Shown: positions 1 through 7,550 of the stretch, piece after piece | Position numbering within the stretch: position 1 is the first letter of the stretch | How the letters are laid out: each line of letters starts with the position of its first letter | Origin: an uncultured Acidimicrobiales bacterium | GTDB lineage: Bacteria; Actinomycetota; Acidimicrobiia; Acidimicrobiales; SZUA-35 | Assembly (NCBI GenBank): GCA_937922045.1 | Contig: CAKZXA010000102.1 | Coordinates: 1 to 41,696 of the forward strand | Direction of reading: 5' to 3' | Length of the DNA stretch: 41,696 bases | The notes under the pieces: generated by a model | What the model was told of the DNA's origin: nothing | Database searches by the model: none | The model's input: the letters and a program-made list of their open reading frames with translations, nothing else | Position numbers and translations under genes: made by a program

Positions 1-126
1 CGTACCAATGGTGTTGTTCGTGATGCCATCGAGGCTCGACATCAACTGCTGAACCTGCGTAGAAGCCTGATTGAAGTCACGGGACAGGGCGTCCATCTGT
101 GCCATTTCACCAGCGATTTTGCTCAT
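1..126 (-). CDS. WXG100 (ESAT-6-like) family protein, N-terminal part only
   Basis: The minus strand opens at an ATG at 126 and stays open for 42 codons to the window edge. The peptide starts MSKIAGEMAQMDALSRDF and continues with a Gln/Ser-rich amphipathic stretch, the usual look of the first helix of WXG100 proteins. These are small (about 100 residues) helical-hairpin substrates of ESX/type VII secretion. The Trp-x-Gly turn would lie beyond the edge, so the family call rests on the first helix only. A strong ribosome site (AGGAGG, complement of 133-138) lies six bases before the ATG. The gene is divergent from dinB, with 187 bp between them. At the other end of the window there is a HINT-type toxin, which fits a genome using this secretion route, although no link between the two is shown. 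Confidence 0.6.
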   Translation of the reverse strand, partial: MSKIAGEMAQMDALSRDFNQASTQVQQLMSSLDGITNNTIGT

Positions 127-313
127 GTGATTTCCTCCTGATTACCGACTGGCCGAAAGTCGGCTGATGGCCTCAAAGGTTGACGCCGTGTGTCGTGTGT
201 ATGCCCTAGTAACCACGAGAAGTGCGGCGCGTTACGCCCTGGCGCAAATTCTTTTTCGAATCTTCCCTTCAGACACCTTGACCGCTGCCCGCGTATGAGG
301 AACACTTGTTCGA

Positions 314-1534
314 GTGTGGGATCAAGCCATACTGCATGCCGACCTCGACGCCTTCTACGCTTCGGTCGAGCAGCGGGACGATCCTTCCCTGGCCAACAAG
401 CCGGTTGCCGTTGGCATGGGGATGGTGCTGGCCGCCAGCTACGAGGCGCGCCGCTTTGGGGTTCGCGCCCCGCTCAATGAGCGCGAGGCGAGACGACGAT
501 GCCCCGGGCTCCTGGTCGTGCCACCCCGCATGGATGCCTATGTGGAGGCGAGCGAGGCTGTCTTCAAGGTCTTCGCCGATTCATCACCCAAGGTCGAGGC
601 AATGTCGATCGATGAGGCCTTCATAGACGTCACCGGCCTACAACGCCTGGTCGGGCCGCCCGAACTGGTGGCGGAGCGCCTGCGTCAGCGGGTACTAGCC
701 GAGGTTGGATTGCCCCTGAGTGTTGGGGTTGCTTCCACCAAGTTTCTGGCCAAGGTGGCCAGCACCGTGTCCAAACCGAACGGCCTGCGAGTCGTCGAGC
801 CCGGAGCCGAAATCGAGTTCCTGCACCCACTCCCGGTCGCAGCTCTTTGGGGCGTTGGGCCCAAGACGGCAGATCGCTTGAAGGCCAGGGGCATTCGGAC
901 CGTCGCCGACGTAGCCCGCATTGAGCCACAAATCCTGTGCGACATTGTCGGCAAGGGCGCAGCCAACCATCTTCACGCCCTATCGCACAATCGAGATCCT
1001 CGCTCCGTGGTCGCTGGTCGTCGCAACCGCTCGATCGGGTCACAACGGTCGTTTCCGGGGGGCGGGGTCGGACGTGATGGGGCTGAAGCGATCTTGCTGT
1101 CGGTTTGCGATGGGGTCGGCAATCGGCTGCGATCGTCGCACCAGCTGGCGAGAACGATCACCCTCCGGCTCCGCTTTAGCGACTTCACCTCGGCCACGCG
1201 CTCACGAACACTACCGGACCCAACCGAGTCGACGCGGGTGGTGCATCAGACCGCATCGGACCTCTTAGACATCGCCTGGGCCACGATCATGGAGCGAGGA
1301 CTCACGAAGGTCGGTATCGCTGTCTCCAATCTCTGCCCCGACACCGCCGTCCAGTTGAGCCTCCCCTTCGAGGGCGATCACCGGCTCGATGACGGCACTA
1401 TCGACCGGGCTGTCGATGCAGCCCGCTCAAGGTTCGGCTACGACTCGGTGACCAGGGCTCGCCTCGCCACGGTCGACCATCGGCCATGGGCGACCAGGGC
1501 ACCGACCGGCGAGAACTACCAGCCCGACCGCTAG
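314..1534 (+). CDS. dinB: DNA polymerase IV (Y-family translesion polymerase)
   Basis: This encodes a 406-residue Y-family DNA polymerase, which copies past damaged bases with low fidelity. The palm motifs are intact: HADLDAFYASVE at residues 8-19 (metal-binding Asp10) and SIDEA at 98-102 (Asp100 and Glu101). The helix-hairpin-helix thumb region follows around ALWGVGPKTADRL, and the little-finger domain fills the C-terminal third. QLSLPF at about 347-352 matches the beta-clamp-binding peptide found in this family, so it can probably be recruited by DnaN. The GTG at 314 is the first usable start and places motif I at the normal distance from the N-terminus. There is no imuA, imuB or dnaE2 neighbour, which points to a general PolIV rather than a mutasome part. 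It may share a transcript with the hydratase gene 105 bp downstream. Confidence 0.93.
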   Translation: MWDQAILHADLDAFYASVEQRDDPSLANKPVAVGMGMVLAASYEARRFGVRAPLNEREARRRCPGLLVVPPRMDAYVEASEAVFKVFADSSPKVEAMSIDEAFIDVTGLQRLVGPPELVAERLRQRVLAEVGLPLSVGVASTKFLAKVASTVSKPNGLRVVEPGAEIEFLHPLPVAALWGVGPKTADRLKARGIRTVADVARIEPQILCDIVGKGAANHLHALSHNRDPRSVVAGRRNRSIGSQRSFPGGGVGRDGAEAILLSVCDGVGNRLRSSHQLARTITLRLRFSDFTSATRSRTLPDPTESTRVVHQTASDLLDIAWATIMERGLTKVGIAVSNLCPDTAVQLSLPFEGDHRLDDGTIDRAVDAARSRFGYDSVTRARLATVDHRPWATRAPTGENYQPDR

Positions 1535-1639
1535 AACCTCGACAACGGTGGCCCAAGCGGTGGTCGAACGAGTAAGTTTGGAAGGCACCGTGCCTTGGCC
1601 TGAGGCCACCTACTATCAGGACCTGGAGTTCATCCGTCT

Positions 1640-2464
1640 ATGAGTACGATCCCGTCATCAACCAACGTCTCGCCAGACGCTATCGCCAGCGCGGCCACCG
1701 CTCTGCGCACCGCTGCCGACTCAGGCATTGCCTGTGCTCCAGTCCGAGAGATCATCGGCGCCGACGCTAGCATCGATACGGCCTACGCCGTCCAGCAGGC
1801 CACTATCGATATGGCCACCTCCGAGGGTCGTCGAATCAGTGGCCGCAAGATCGGTTTGACGGCGCCCGCCGTACAGAAACAGATGGGCGTCGACCAGCCC
1901 GACTTCGGTACTCTCTTCGCCGACATGGCCTATGCCGACGGCGTTGAGATCGACTCGGAGCGTCTGATCCAGCCAAAGGCAGAGGGCGAAATTGCCCTCG
2001 TACTCGCCGAAGGCCTCGATCTTGGGAGACACACGGCCCACGACATCATCGCTGCCACCGCCTTTGCTTTGCCAGCCATAGAGATCGTCGACAGCCGCAT
2101 CACGAACTGGGACATAACCTTCGTCGACACGGTGGCCGACAACGCCTCGTCTGGCCTCTACACGGTTGGCAGTCAGCCTCGCTCCCTCGCCGATTTCAAT
2201 ATCCGCGACGTTGCGATGACGATGACGATCAACGGCGAGCAGGCCTCGGCCGGACACGGATCGGACTGCCTCTGGAATCCTCTGAATGCCGCTGTCTGGT
2301 TGGCCGATGTTCTGTCGTCGATCGGTACCCCGCTCCAGGCTGGCGATTGTGTGCTCACCGGCGCTCTCGGGCCGATGGCGAACGTCGCTCCTGGCGACGA
2401 GGTGCACATCGACTTTGGGCCACTCGGATCGGTCTCGACCGTGTTCTCGAAGGCAGCCGACTGA
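1640..2464 (+). CDS. 2-keto-4-pentenoate hydratase family protein (MhpD/HpaH-like)
   Basis: A 274-residue protein of the fumarylacetoacetase-like hydratase/decarboxylase group. Members add water to 2-hydroxypenta-2,4-dienoate or 2-oxo-hept-3-ene-dioate in meta-cleavage of aromatic compounds, or decarboxylate 4-oxalocrotonate. Visible landmarks are GRKIGLT (about 69-75), the acidic metal-site segment PKAEGEIALVL (about 114-124), EIVDSRI, DNASSG and VLTGALGPM near the end. The length matches the family (about 260-270). A GGAG lies about 11 bases before the ATG. No ring-cleavage dioxygenase, aldolase or dehydrogenase lies nearby, so the pathway is undetermined. The PaaX-type regulator directly downstream suggests control of a catabolic route. 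Choosing between hydratase and decarboxylase is not possible from sequence alone. Confidence 0.85.
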   Translation: MSTIPSSTNVSPDAIASAATALRTAADSGIACAPVREIIGADASIDTAYAVQQATIDMATSEGRRISGRKIGLTAPAVQKQMGVDQPDFGTLFADMAYADGVEIDSERLIQPKAEGEIALVLAEGLDLGRHTAHDIIAATAFALPAIEIVDSRITNWDITFVDTVADNASSGLYTVGSQPRSLADFNIRDVAMTMTINGEQASAGHGSDCLWNPLNAAVWLADVLSSIGTPLQAGDCVLTGALGPMANVAPGDEVHIDFGPLGSVSTVFSKAAD

Positions 2465-2502
2465 GCGCTCAGACCACAGACGCCGACGATTCGCCACCCC
2501 GC

Positions 2503-3474
2503 GTGCTCGGGCCTCGGCTGAGATCACGCTTGGCCCGGTGGTCTGAGCAGCCCGCGATCTCGGCCCGGTCGGTGCTCGTCACGATTCTTGGCGACTCCCT
2601 CGCCGCCCTCGGCGGAACTGTGTGGCTAGCCGATCTGTTCGAGCTAACCGCTCCCTTCGGCTACAGCCAACGCCTCGTACGCACCTCGATGTATCGACTG
2701 GCGGCGGAGGGTTGGGTGGCCAACGAACGCATCGGGCGGCGGAGCCAATACACCTTGACCGATTTCGCCAGGGCCGAATTTCTGGCCGCCGACCGCCGGA
2801 TCTATCAACCTCCGGCCGAGGCCGATGAGCCATGGTCGGGCCGCTGGACCACCGTGCTCACCCATACCGAGTTGCTCACCACCGAGGAACGCGACCGGGT
2901 GACGAGCCATCTGCGTTGGCGTGGCTTTGTCGAGCTCTCCCGAGGGCTGTGGGCTCTCCCGATCACCGACTCTGTTTCAGACGCCGAGACCCCATCAGAC
3001 ACCGAGATCGACGAACTCTTCGAGCGGCTCGATCTTGGCGTTAAACCACCGGTAGCCATCTCCCGCTTCACGAACACGGAACAGCTGACGGCCGACAACT
3101 TCTTCGCCTCTTCCTTTCACCTTGCTGCCACCGAGGCTCACTACCAGGACCTGATCGACAACCACGCCTGGATCGCCGATGACACCCAAGACGGGCTCGA
3201 CCGTGCATCCGGCGAGCTATGGACACCGGTCGAAGCCTTCATCGCCCGCACCATGCTCATCCACGATCTACGGCGGGCCCGGCTCAACGATCCTGACCTG
3301 CCCCGTGCCCTACTCCCCGACCCTTGGGTCGGTGATGCGGCAATGGCCATGGCGTCCAGGCTTTACGATCGCCTCTCACCGCTAGCCTGGGGCGAGGTCG
3401 AGCGGGTTACGGGCCTCGACCTGGCCCATGCCGATCAGCGACTACAGGCCCGCTGGCAACCGGGTCGGGGCTGA
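2503..3474 (+). CDS. PaaX family transcriptional regulator
   Basis: The protein resembles PaaX, the phenylacetyl-CoA-responsive repressor of phenylacetate degradation, and its paralogues. The N-terminal winged-helix region contains SVLVTILGDSLAALGG and LVRTSMYRLAAEGWV followed by RIGRRSQYTLT, typical of the family. The middle portion with WTTVLTH and LRWRGFVELSRGLW and the alpha-helical C-terminal domain also fit. The reading frame runs open far upstream inside the hydratase gene, but the family start position and the neighbour's stop favour the GTG at 2503, giving 323 residues. No clear ribosome site is visible, so the start is uncertain. The gene begins 38 bp after the hydratase stop and is probably co-transcribed with it. 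No paa catabolic genes occur in the window, so its effector is unknown. Confidence 0.82.
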   Translation: MLGPRLRSRLARWSEQPAISARSVLVTILGDSLAALGGTVWLADLFELTAPFGYSQRLVRTSMYRLAAEGWVANERIGRRSQYTLTDFARAEFLAADRRIYQPPAEADEPWSGRWTTVLTHTELLTTEERDRVTSHLRWRGFVELSRGLWALPITDSVSDAETPSDTEIDELFERLDLGVKPPVAISRFTNTEQLTADNFFASSFHLAATEAHYQDLIDNHAWIADDTQDGLDRASGELWTPVEAFIARTMLIHDLRRARLNDPDLPRALLPDPWVGDAAMAMASRLYDRLSPLAWGEVERVTGLDLAHADQRLQARWQPGRG

Positions 3475-3498
3475 GAGGTCTGGTCCAAAAAGAATGAA

Positions 3499-3532
3499 GC
3501 GGAGGCACTAGGCGTAGACGCCGTGCCCCCGC
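3499..3532 (-). terminator. Terminator-like hairpin between convergent genes
   Basis: Arms at 3499-3508 and 3523-3532 pair over 10 positions with one mismatch, and an inner GGCG/CGCC pair (3511-3514 with 3519-3522) closes around a TAGA loop. Read on the minus strand the hairpin is followed by TTCATTCTTTTT, as expected for an intrinsic terminator of the DUF4032 gene. It also lies 25 bp past the PaaX stop and may serve both genes. Confidence 0.6.
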
Positions 3533-3546
3533 TCCATGATCGGGGC

Positions 3547-3571
3547 GACACTCCAGGCGGTGCGGAGTGTC
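3547..3571. repeat. Perfect inverted repeat, 8-bp arms
   Basis: GACACTCC at 3547-3554 and GGAGTGTC at 3564-3571 surround a 9-base loop. It sits between the terminator-like hairpin and the end of the DUF4032 gene, in the 280-bp convergent gap (3475-3754). It may be a second termination hairpin. Nothing else is recognisable in this gap. Confidence 0.4.
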
Positions 3572-3754
3572 ACTAATGATTGTGCGCAGAATCCGACAGG
3601 AAAATCTACGCCGTTTCGAGAAAACGCATCCCTGCAACATCGAACCTTAACCATAAAGGCCTACACGCAGGTACTTCGATAACCTGTATTGCACCTTGGT
3701 GACAAGAGAGCCCCTGGTGTATCACGGCTGTGACGCCTTCCAGCCGGTTCTCAT

Positions 3755-5008
3755 CTAACTCGACGTGTCGTCAGCCAGACCATCCTCAGCAGCGAGGAGC
3801 GCCGCCTCATCGGGTAGCTGAGGAAGGACCGTGGCTAGATAGTCCGCGGTAGACACCTCAAGGCCTACGTCTCGACCGGCTCGCTCGGAAAGAAACCAGT
3901 TGTGTTCGACGATCTGGTGATAGACCTCAGCGTCGGTCAGCTTGCCACGGTGTTCAACCGGAACCGATGCAACGGTGGGCTCGTAGCGCTCGGTAAGCCA
4001 GCGGTAGACACCGACAGCCTCCGGCATATCGCGTCCGGACGAATCGCTAAGGCCGACGGTGTAGGAGCGCATGGCGGACAGGAGCCGTCGAGCTTGGTTC
4101 TCCTCAGCCACGATTCCGGTCAGTTGTTCCAGCTGCCGCCGATGGTGGCCTTCCTCCACCACGGCCGGCCTGAACTCGATGTGGCCGCCCCCATCGGCGT
4201 AAACCAGTTCGAGAGCGGCTGTGTCGAAACCGAGATCGTTGAGCCGTTGCAATCGTTCCTGGATCCGAAACCGATCATCCATGGCAACGACCGTCACGTC
4301 GGTGAGCTCAGACCACAACGAGCGGTAGCGAGATTCCAGCAGCTCTACAATCTCCACCGGGTCGACCTGGCCGGGCAGCCGCCCTTTGGCTTCGAGCTCG
4401 AAAAGACCCCCAGCGATGTTCTCCGTCGCTATCTGCAAATCATGGCGGCGCTGCCCCTCGGTGAGCTGATCATGGAGTTCGCTCGTCTCGGTGTCGACCA
4501 GGTAGGCCGCAAGCTCTCCAGCGTCTCGGCGAAAGAGCGTATTTCCGAGCGAACAATCGCCCCAGTAGAGTCCGGTAATGTGCAGTCTGACCAGCAGGAT
4601 GGCCAAGGCATCGATCAGTTTCAGATGGATTCCGGACGCACTGTTCCCCGCGAAAAGGTGAAGATAGGGCAGGGCATAACTCAGATGCCTCGTGACCAAC
4701 ACCGACTCGAGCGGACTCCCATCGTTGTCGACACGGTCGTGAGCGATACCGACCAATGCCACCGCTGGCAGACCCCGGTCGTTAAGCTCGGAGAGCACCT
4801 CATATTCGCGTAAAGCCAGATGAGGCGGAAGCTCCTTGAAGGCGTAGTAGCGATTATCGTGCTCGATGAAACGCACAACATGGCGATGACGGCCCCGTGG
4901 TAGCCGAACCGCAAGCTCATCAGGCCATTGGTCAAGCGGCGTCGACCAGGGAAAGTCGAGCAGGTCGGGTTGTGTCTCGTGCGACGTCTTTAGCAGTAGG
5001 GCGACCAT
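3755..5008 (-). CDS. DUF4032 protein with a kinase-like (WaaP/Kdo-kinase type) fold
   Basis: This 417-residue protein matches the actinobacterial DUF4032 architecture: an N-terminal protein-kinase-like lobe followed by a helical C-terminal DUF4032 region. Kinase-like features are YYAFKEL (Lys58 as candidate ATP-binding lysine), REYEVL (helix C glutamate), LVTRHLSYALPY, and a catalytic-loop-like GLYWGDCSLGNTLF with Asp151 and Asn155. VDTET around residue 172 replaces DFG as the metal-binding site. The substrate of this family is not established; the WaaP comparison suggests a small molecule or sugar rather than a protein. The ATG at 5008 gives a compact N-terminus. The gene lies 43 bp downstream of the OmpA/CHRD gene on the same strand, so they could be co-transcribed, ending at the hairpin near 3500. 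Confidence 0.72.
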   Translation of the reverse strand: MVALLLKTSHETQPDLLDFPWSTPLDQWPDELAVRLPRGRHRHVVRFIEHDNRYYAFKELPPHLALREYEVLSELNDRGLPAVALVGIAHDRVDNDGSPLESVLVTRHLSYALPYLHLFAGNSASGIHLKLIDALAILLVRLHITGLYWGDCSLGNTLFRRDAGELAAYLVDTETSELHDQLTEGQRRHDLQIATENIAGGLFELEAKGRLPGQVDPVEIVELLESRYRSLWSELTDVTVVAMDDRFRIQERLQRLNDLGFDTAALELVYADGGGHIEFRPAVVEEGHHRRQLEQLTGIVAEENQARRLLSAMRSYTVGLSDSSGRDMPEAVGVYRWLTERYEPTVASVPVEHRGKLTDAEVYHQIVEHNWFLSERAGRDVGLEVSTADYLATVLPQLPDEAALLAAEDGLADDTSS

Positions 5009-5051
5009 AGGTCGCGACCACCCTACTTAACCAAATGACATCGTGATGCTG

Positions 5052-7292
5052 CTACTGGCCGGTATCGACTTCGAATTCGATCCGGCGGTTCTGCGAACGG
5101 CCCTCTTCGGTGTCGTTCGAGGCAATCGGATTCGTAGAGCCAGCGCCTTCGGTCCGCATCTGTTCCGCTGGCACGCCGAGACCGACCAAGGCCTGGAACA
5201 CGGCATTGGCCCGCTGCTGTGACAACTCAAGGTTGTACACGTCGGTGCCAGTGCTGTCGGTGTGACCAACCACGAGGGCTGTCCACTCCGGTCGTGATTT
5301 GAACACGGTGGCAAGGTCGTTGAGAATCTGATTGTCGCCAGGGTTCAGGTCGGCCGAGCCAATGGCGAAGAAGATCGCATCGTCGACCGCAATCTTGCCG
5401 GTTGGCAAGGGAGCGGCGGGGTTGATCGTCAGGTTGTTGACCACCTCGGACCCAGCGGCAGCGAGATCGTCAAACTGGCTAAGAAGGAGGTTGACGGTAG
5501 CTTCGTCGGCGACTTCACCGTTCAGCACCAGTCGCCCGCTTTCGATCACGGCCGTTGCGCCACCGCTGTCGGGATCGAAGAGCGCCACTTGGGACTGATC
5601 GTCCTCATCGAGGCGGGCCGCATCTTCAGGTCGCAGACCGGCACTCAACTGGCCGCGTACGGTGACAATGTCGTCGGAATCGTGCATCTCGACGTAGAAC
5701 TTGTCGAGGTTGGCCATGACGGCCTGAATATCGATGGGACGACCGACCCAGCAACCGCTTTCGGGATTCACGAAGTCACCGAAGTCGACGACGACGCCAC
5801 CCTTGACGTTGATTTCACCGGAGTGAATATGGGCGTCGTAAGGTCCGGCCACACCGTCGGTGGTCACGTTGTAACAGATCTCACCCTTGATCGGGTCGAG
5901 CGTGAGATCAGCGAAGCCCGACTTATCGGTACCTTCGAAAATGTCGACCATCGGCACACCAAGCTCCAGGATGTCGGTCGGAAGCGAGGCACCGGCCTGG
6001 ATCGGCTCGGCGTCCGCCGCACGCAACGATGTCGAGGTCGCGCTCGAGGGGTCACCAGATTCGGCAGACGATGCAGACTCGACATCGGTGCTATCGCCAC
6101 CGGAGAGGCTGTCGCCAAGCAAGAAGTAGGCGATTGCTCCAAGGAAAACAACCCCGATAGCCGATACCACAACAGGCAGCCATCTACGTTGCGGGCTGCG
6201 CTCAAACTCAGCAGAGGGCCGGGGCCGAGGTTGAGGACGCCGTGGTGACGAGGCCTGCTCATCAAAGCGGTCGTCGTAGCGTGGGTCGCGAACCTGGTAG
6301 CGATCGGATGGAGGCGGGTACTCGCCTCCTTGTCGCAGAGGTGGGATCGCTCGCTGGCCGCCGCCTTCGTCAAAGCCACGCTCAGGCGGCGGGTAGGCCC
6401 CGGGACGCGCTGGCGCTGGTGGCACCTGATCCGAATAGCTCGGTCGGTAGGGGTCTGCCTGTCCGCTCCGCTGAGGACCCCGCACCGGTGGGGGATAGCG
6501 GCCATCTGAGGCCTGCGGCGGGAAGGGCTGCTGGCCACCGGGCACGGACTGACCGGGCAATGAGGGTGGCGCCTGGGGAGATGATGGGTACGGCGATGAG
6601 GGGCCGCGACCATTGTTGTTGTCGATCATGATCGGCTGGGTGGGTTCGGTGGGGATATCTCTACCCACCGAAGGAGTGATGACCTGTGAGCCGGTGACGG
6701 CCACACTGGCCGGATCAAAGACGCCAGCGTGAGGTCGTTCGACCGGCGCTACGGCGACGGACGCCGCTGGCTCGCGGAGACCAAGGCGGGTGAAGGTATC
6801 AGACCAGCCCGCTTCGATCAGCCCTTGCTCTTCGGCGACCAACACACCGAGCAGGGTCTGTCGGTCGAGGTTGTCGCCGAACTGCTCGGCGAGATAGGCG
6901 CAGGTTGTCCAGACGGCGCTCGACAAGAGACCGTCTGCGCTCGTCATCGTGAGCTGTGCTTCATCGGCCAGAGCGGTAACAACGGTTGCGTGATCGACAC
7001 CGAAGATCTGTCGGGCGAGGTCGGGGCCAAGCATGCTCCGCTGAGATCGCGGCGAAAAGACCTTCGGACTATCGAGCTCGCTTATATCGAAAGAGCGCAA
7101 AGTGCCCAGGAGCCCGAGGATCCCCGTTGAGTTCCGAGCACGCCGGTGAAGCCCGGCTATCGAGGCTGGGACAGCCACCAATACACCAGAGCGCGCTCCT
7201 TCAGAAGAGCCCGTCTGATATTCCGATGCCATCGCCTGAAGAGACGAACTCCGCACCAATAGATCTTTTACATCGCCACAAAGGCTTGTCAT
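5052..7292 (-). CDS. Single-pass membrane protein with DUF937-like, CHRD and OmpA domains
   Basis: A 746-residue multidomain protein. Residues about 45-165 resemble DUF937/YidB-like helical modules (GPDLARQIFGVDHATVVTAL). A very Pro/Gly/Tyr-rich linker covers about 225-365. One transmembrane helix follows at about 372-393 (WLPVVVSAIGVVFLGAIAYFLL). Outside lies a CHRD domain (about 458-550, with CYNVTTDGVAGPYDAHIHSG) and a stretch resembling BON domains. The C-terminal OmpA/MotB domain (about 640-740) has VVGHTDSTGTDVYNLELSQQRA and RSQNRRIEFEV, the peptidoglycan-binding signature. The ATG at 7292 is preferred over the GTG at 7298 because GGAG lies five bases before it. The protein probably anchors the membrane to the cell wall. 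The role of CHRD here is unknown. Confidence 0.82.
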   Translation of the reverse strand: MTSLCGDVKDLLVRSSSLQAMASEYQTGSSEGARSGVLVAVPASIAGLHRRARNSTGILGLLGTLRSFDISELDSPKVFSPRSQRSMLGPDLARQIFGVDHATVVTALADEAQLTMTSADGLLSSAVWTTCAYLAEQFGDNLDRQTLLGVLVAEEQGLIEAGWSDTFTRLGLREPAASVAVAPVERPHAGVFDPASVAVTGSQVITPSVGRDIPTEPTQPIMIDNNNGRGPSSPYPSSPQAPPSLPGQSVPGGQQPFPPQASDGRYPPPVRGPQRSGQADPYRPSYSDQVPPAPARPGAYPPPERGFDEGGGQRAIPPLRQGGEYPPPSDRYQVRDPRYDDRFDEQASSPRRPQPRPRPSAEFERSPQRRWLPVVVSAIGVVFLGAIAYFLLGDSLSGGDSTDVESASSAESGDPSSATSTSLRAADAEPIQAGASLPTDILELGVPMVDIFEGTDKSGFADLTLDPIKGEICYNVTTDGVAGPYDAHIHSGEINVKGGVVVDFGDFVNPESGCWVGRPIDIQAVMANLDKFYVEMHDSDDIVTVRGQLSAGLRPEDAARLDEDDQSQVALFDPDSGGATAVIESGRLVLNGEVADEATVNLLLSQFDDLAAAGSEVVNNLTINPAAPLPTGKIAVDDAIFFAIGSADLNPGDNQILNDLATVFKSRPEWTALVVGHTDSTGTDVYNLELSQQRANAVFQALVGLGVPAEQMRTEGAGSTNPIASNDTEEGRSQNRRIEFEVDTGQ

Positions 7293-7550
7293 GATCACTC
7301 CAGGATTGGATGTGCCTTACCATTCCGCCTGGCCTGGAAGACTGCTCCGCACAGTTGGTCGCTACATTGAGCCGACAAGACAAACCGCCCTACTTCGCCG
7401 GTTTCCACCGTGGGCTCGCCCGTCTTGTCTTCTACAGCGTAGTGAGTAACCACAAGCTACCGCAAAGATGTGCCAGAAGATAGTGACAGAAATATTAAAG
7501 CCGCGTCTGACGTTCTCAACCCAATCGGCCAGAATCTCGTTGAATTCTTC

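Noticed and set aside
2347-2502. Longer N-terminus for the PaaX-type regulator
   Set aside because: The extra ~52 residues would overlap the hydratase gene and are Arg-rich shadow sequence; the family starts near the GTG at 2503.
5589-6248. 219-codon plus-strand open frame
   Set aside because: It lies opposite the CHRD/OmpA gene, has no ribosome site, and its translation is unlike protein; it is a shadow of high-GC coding sequence.
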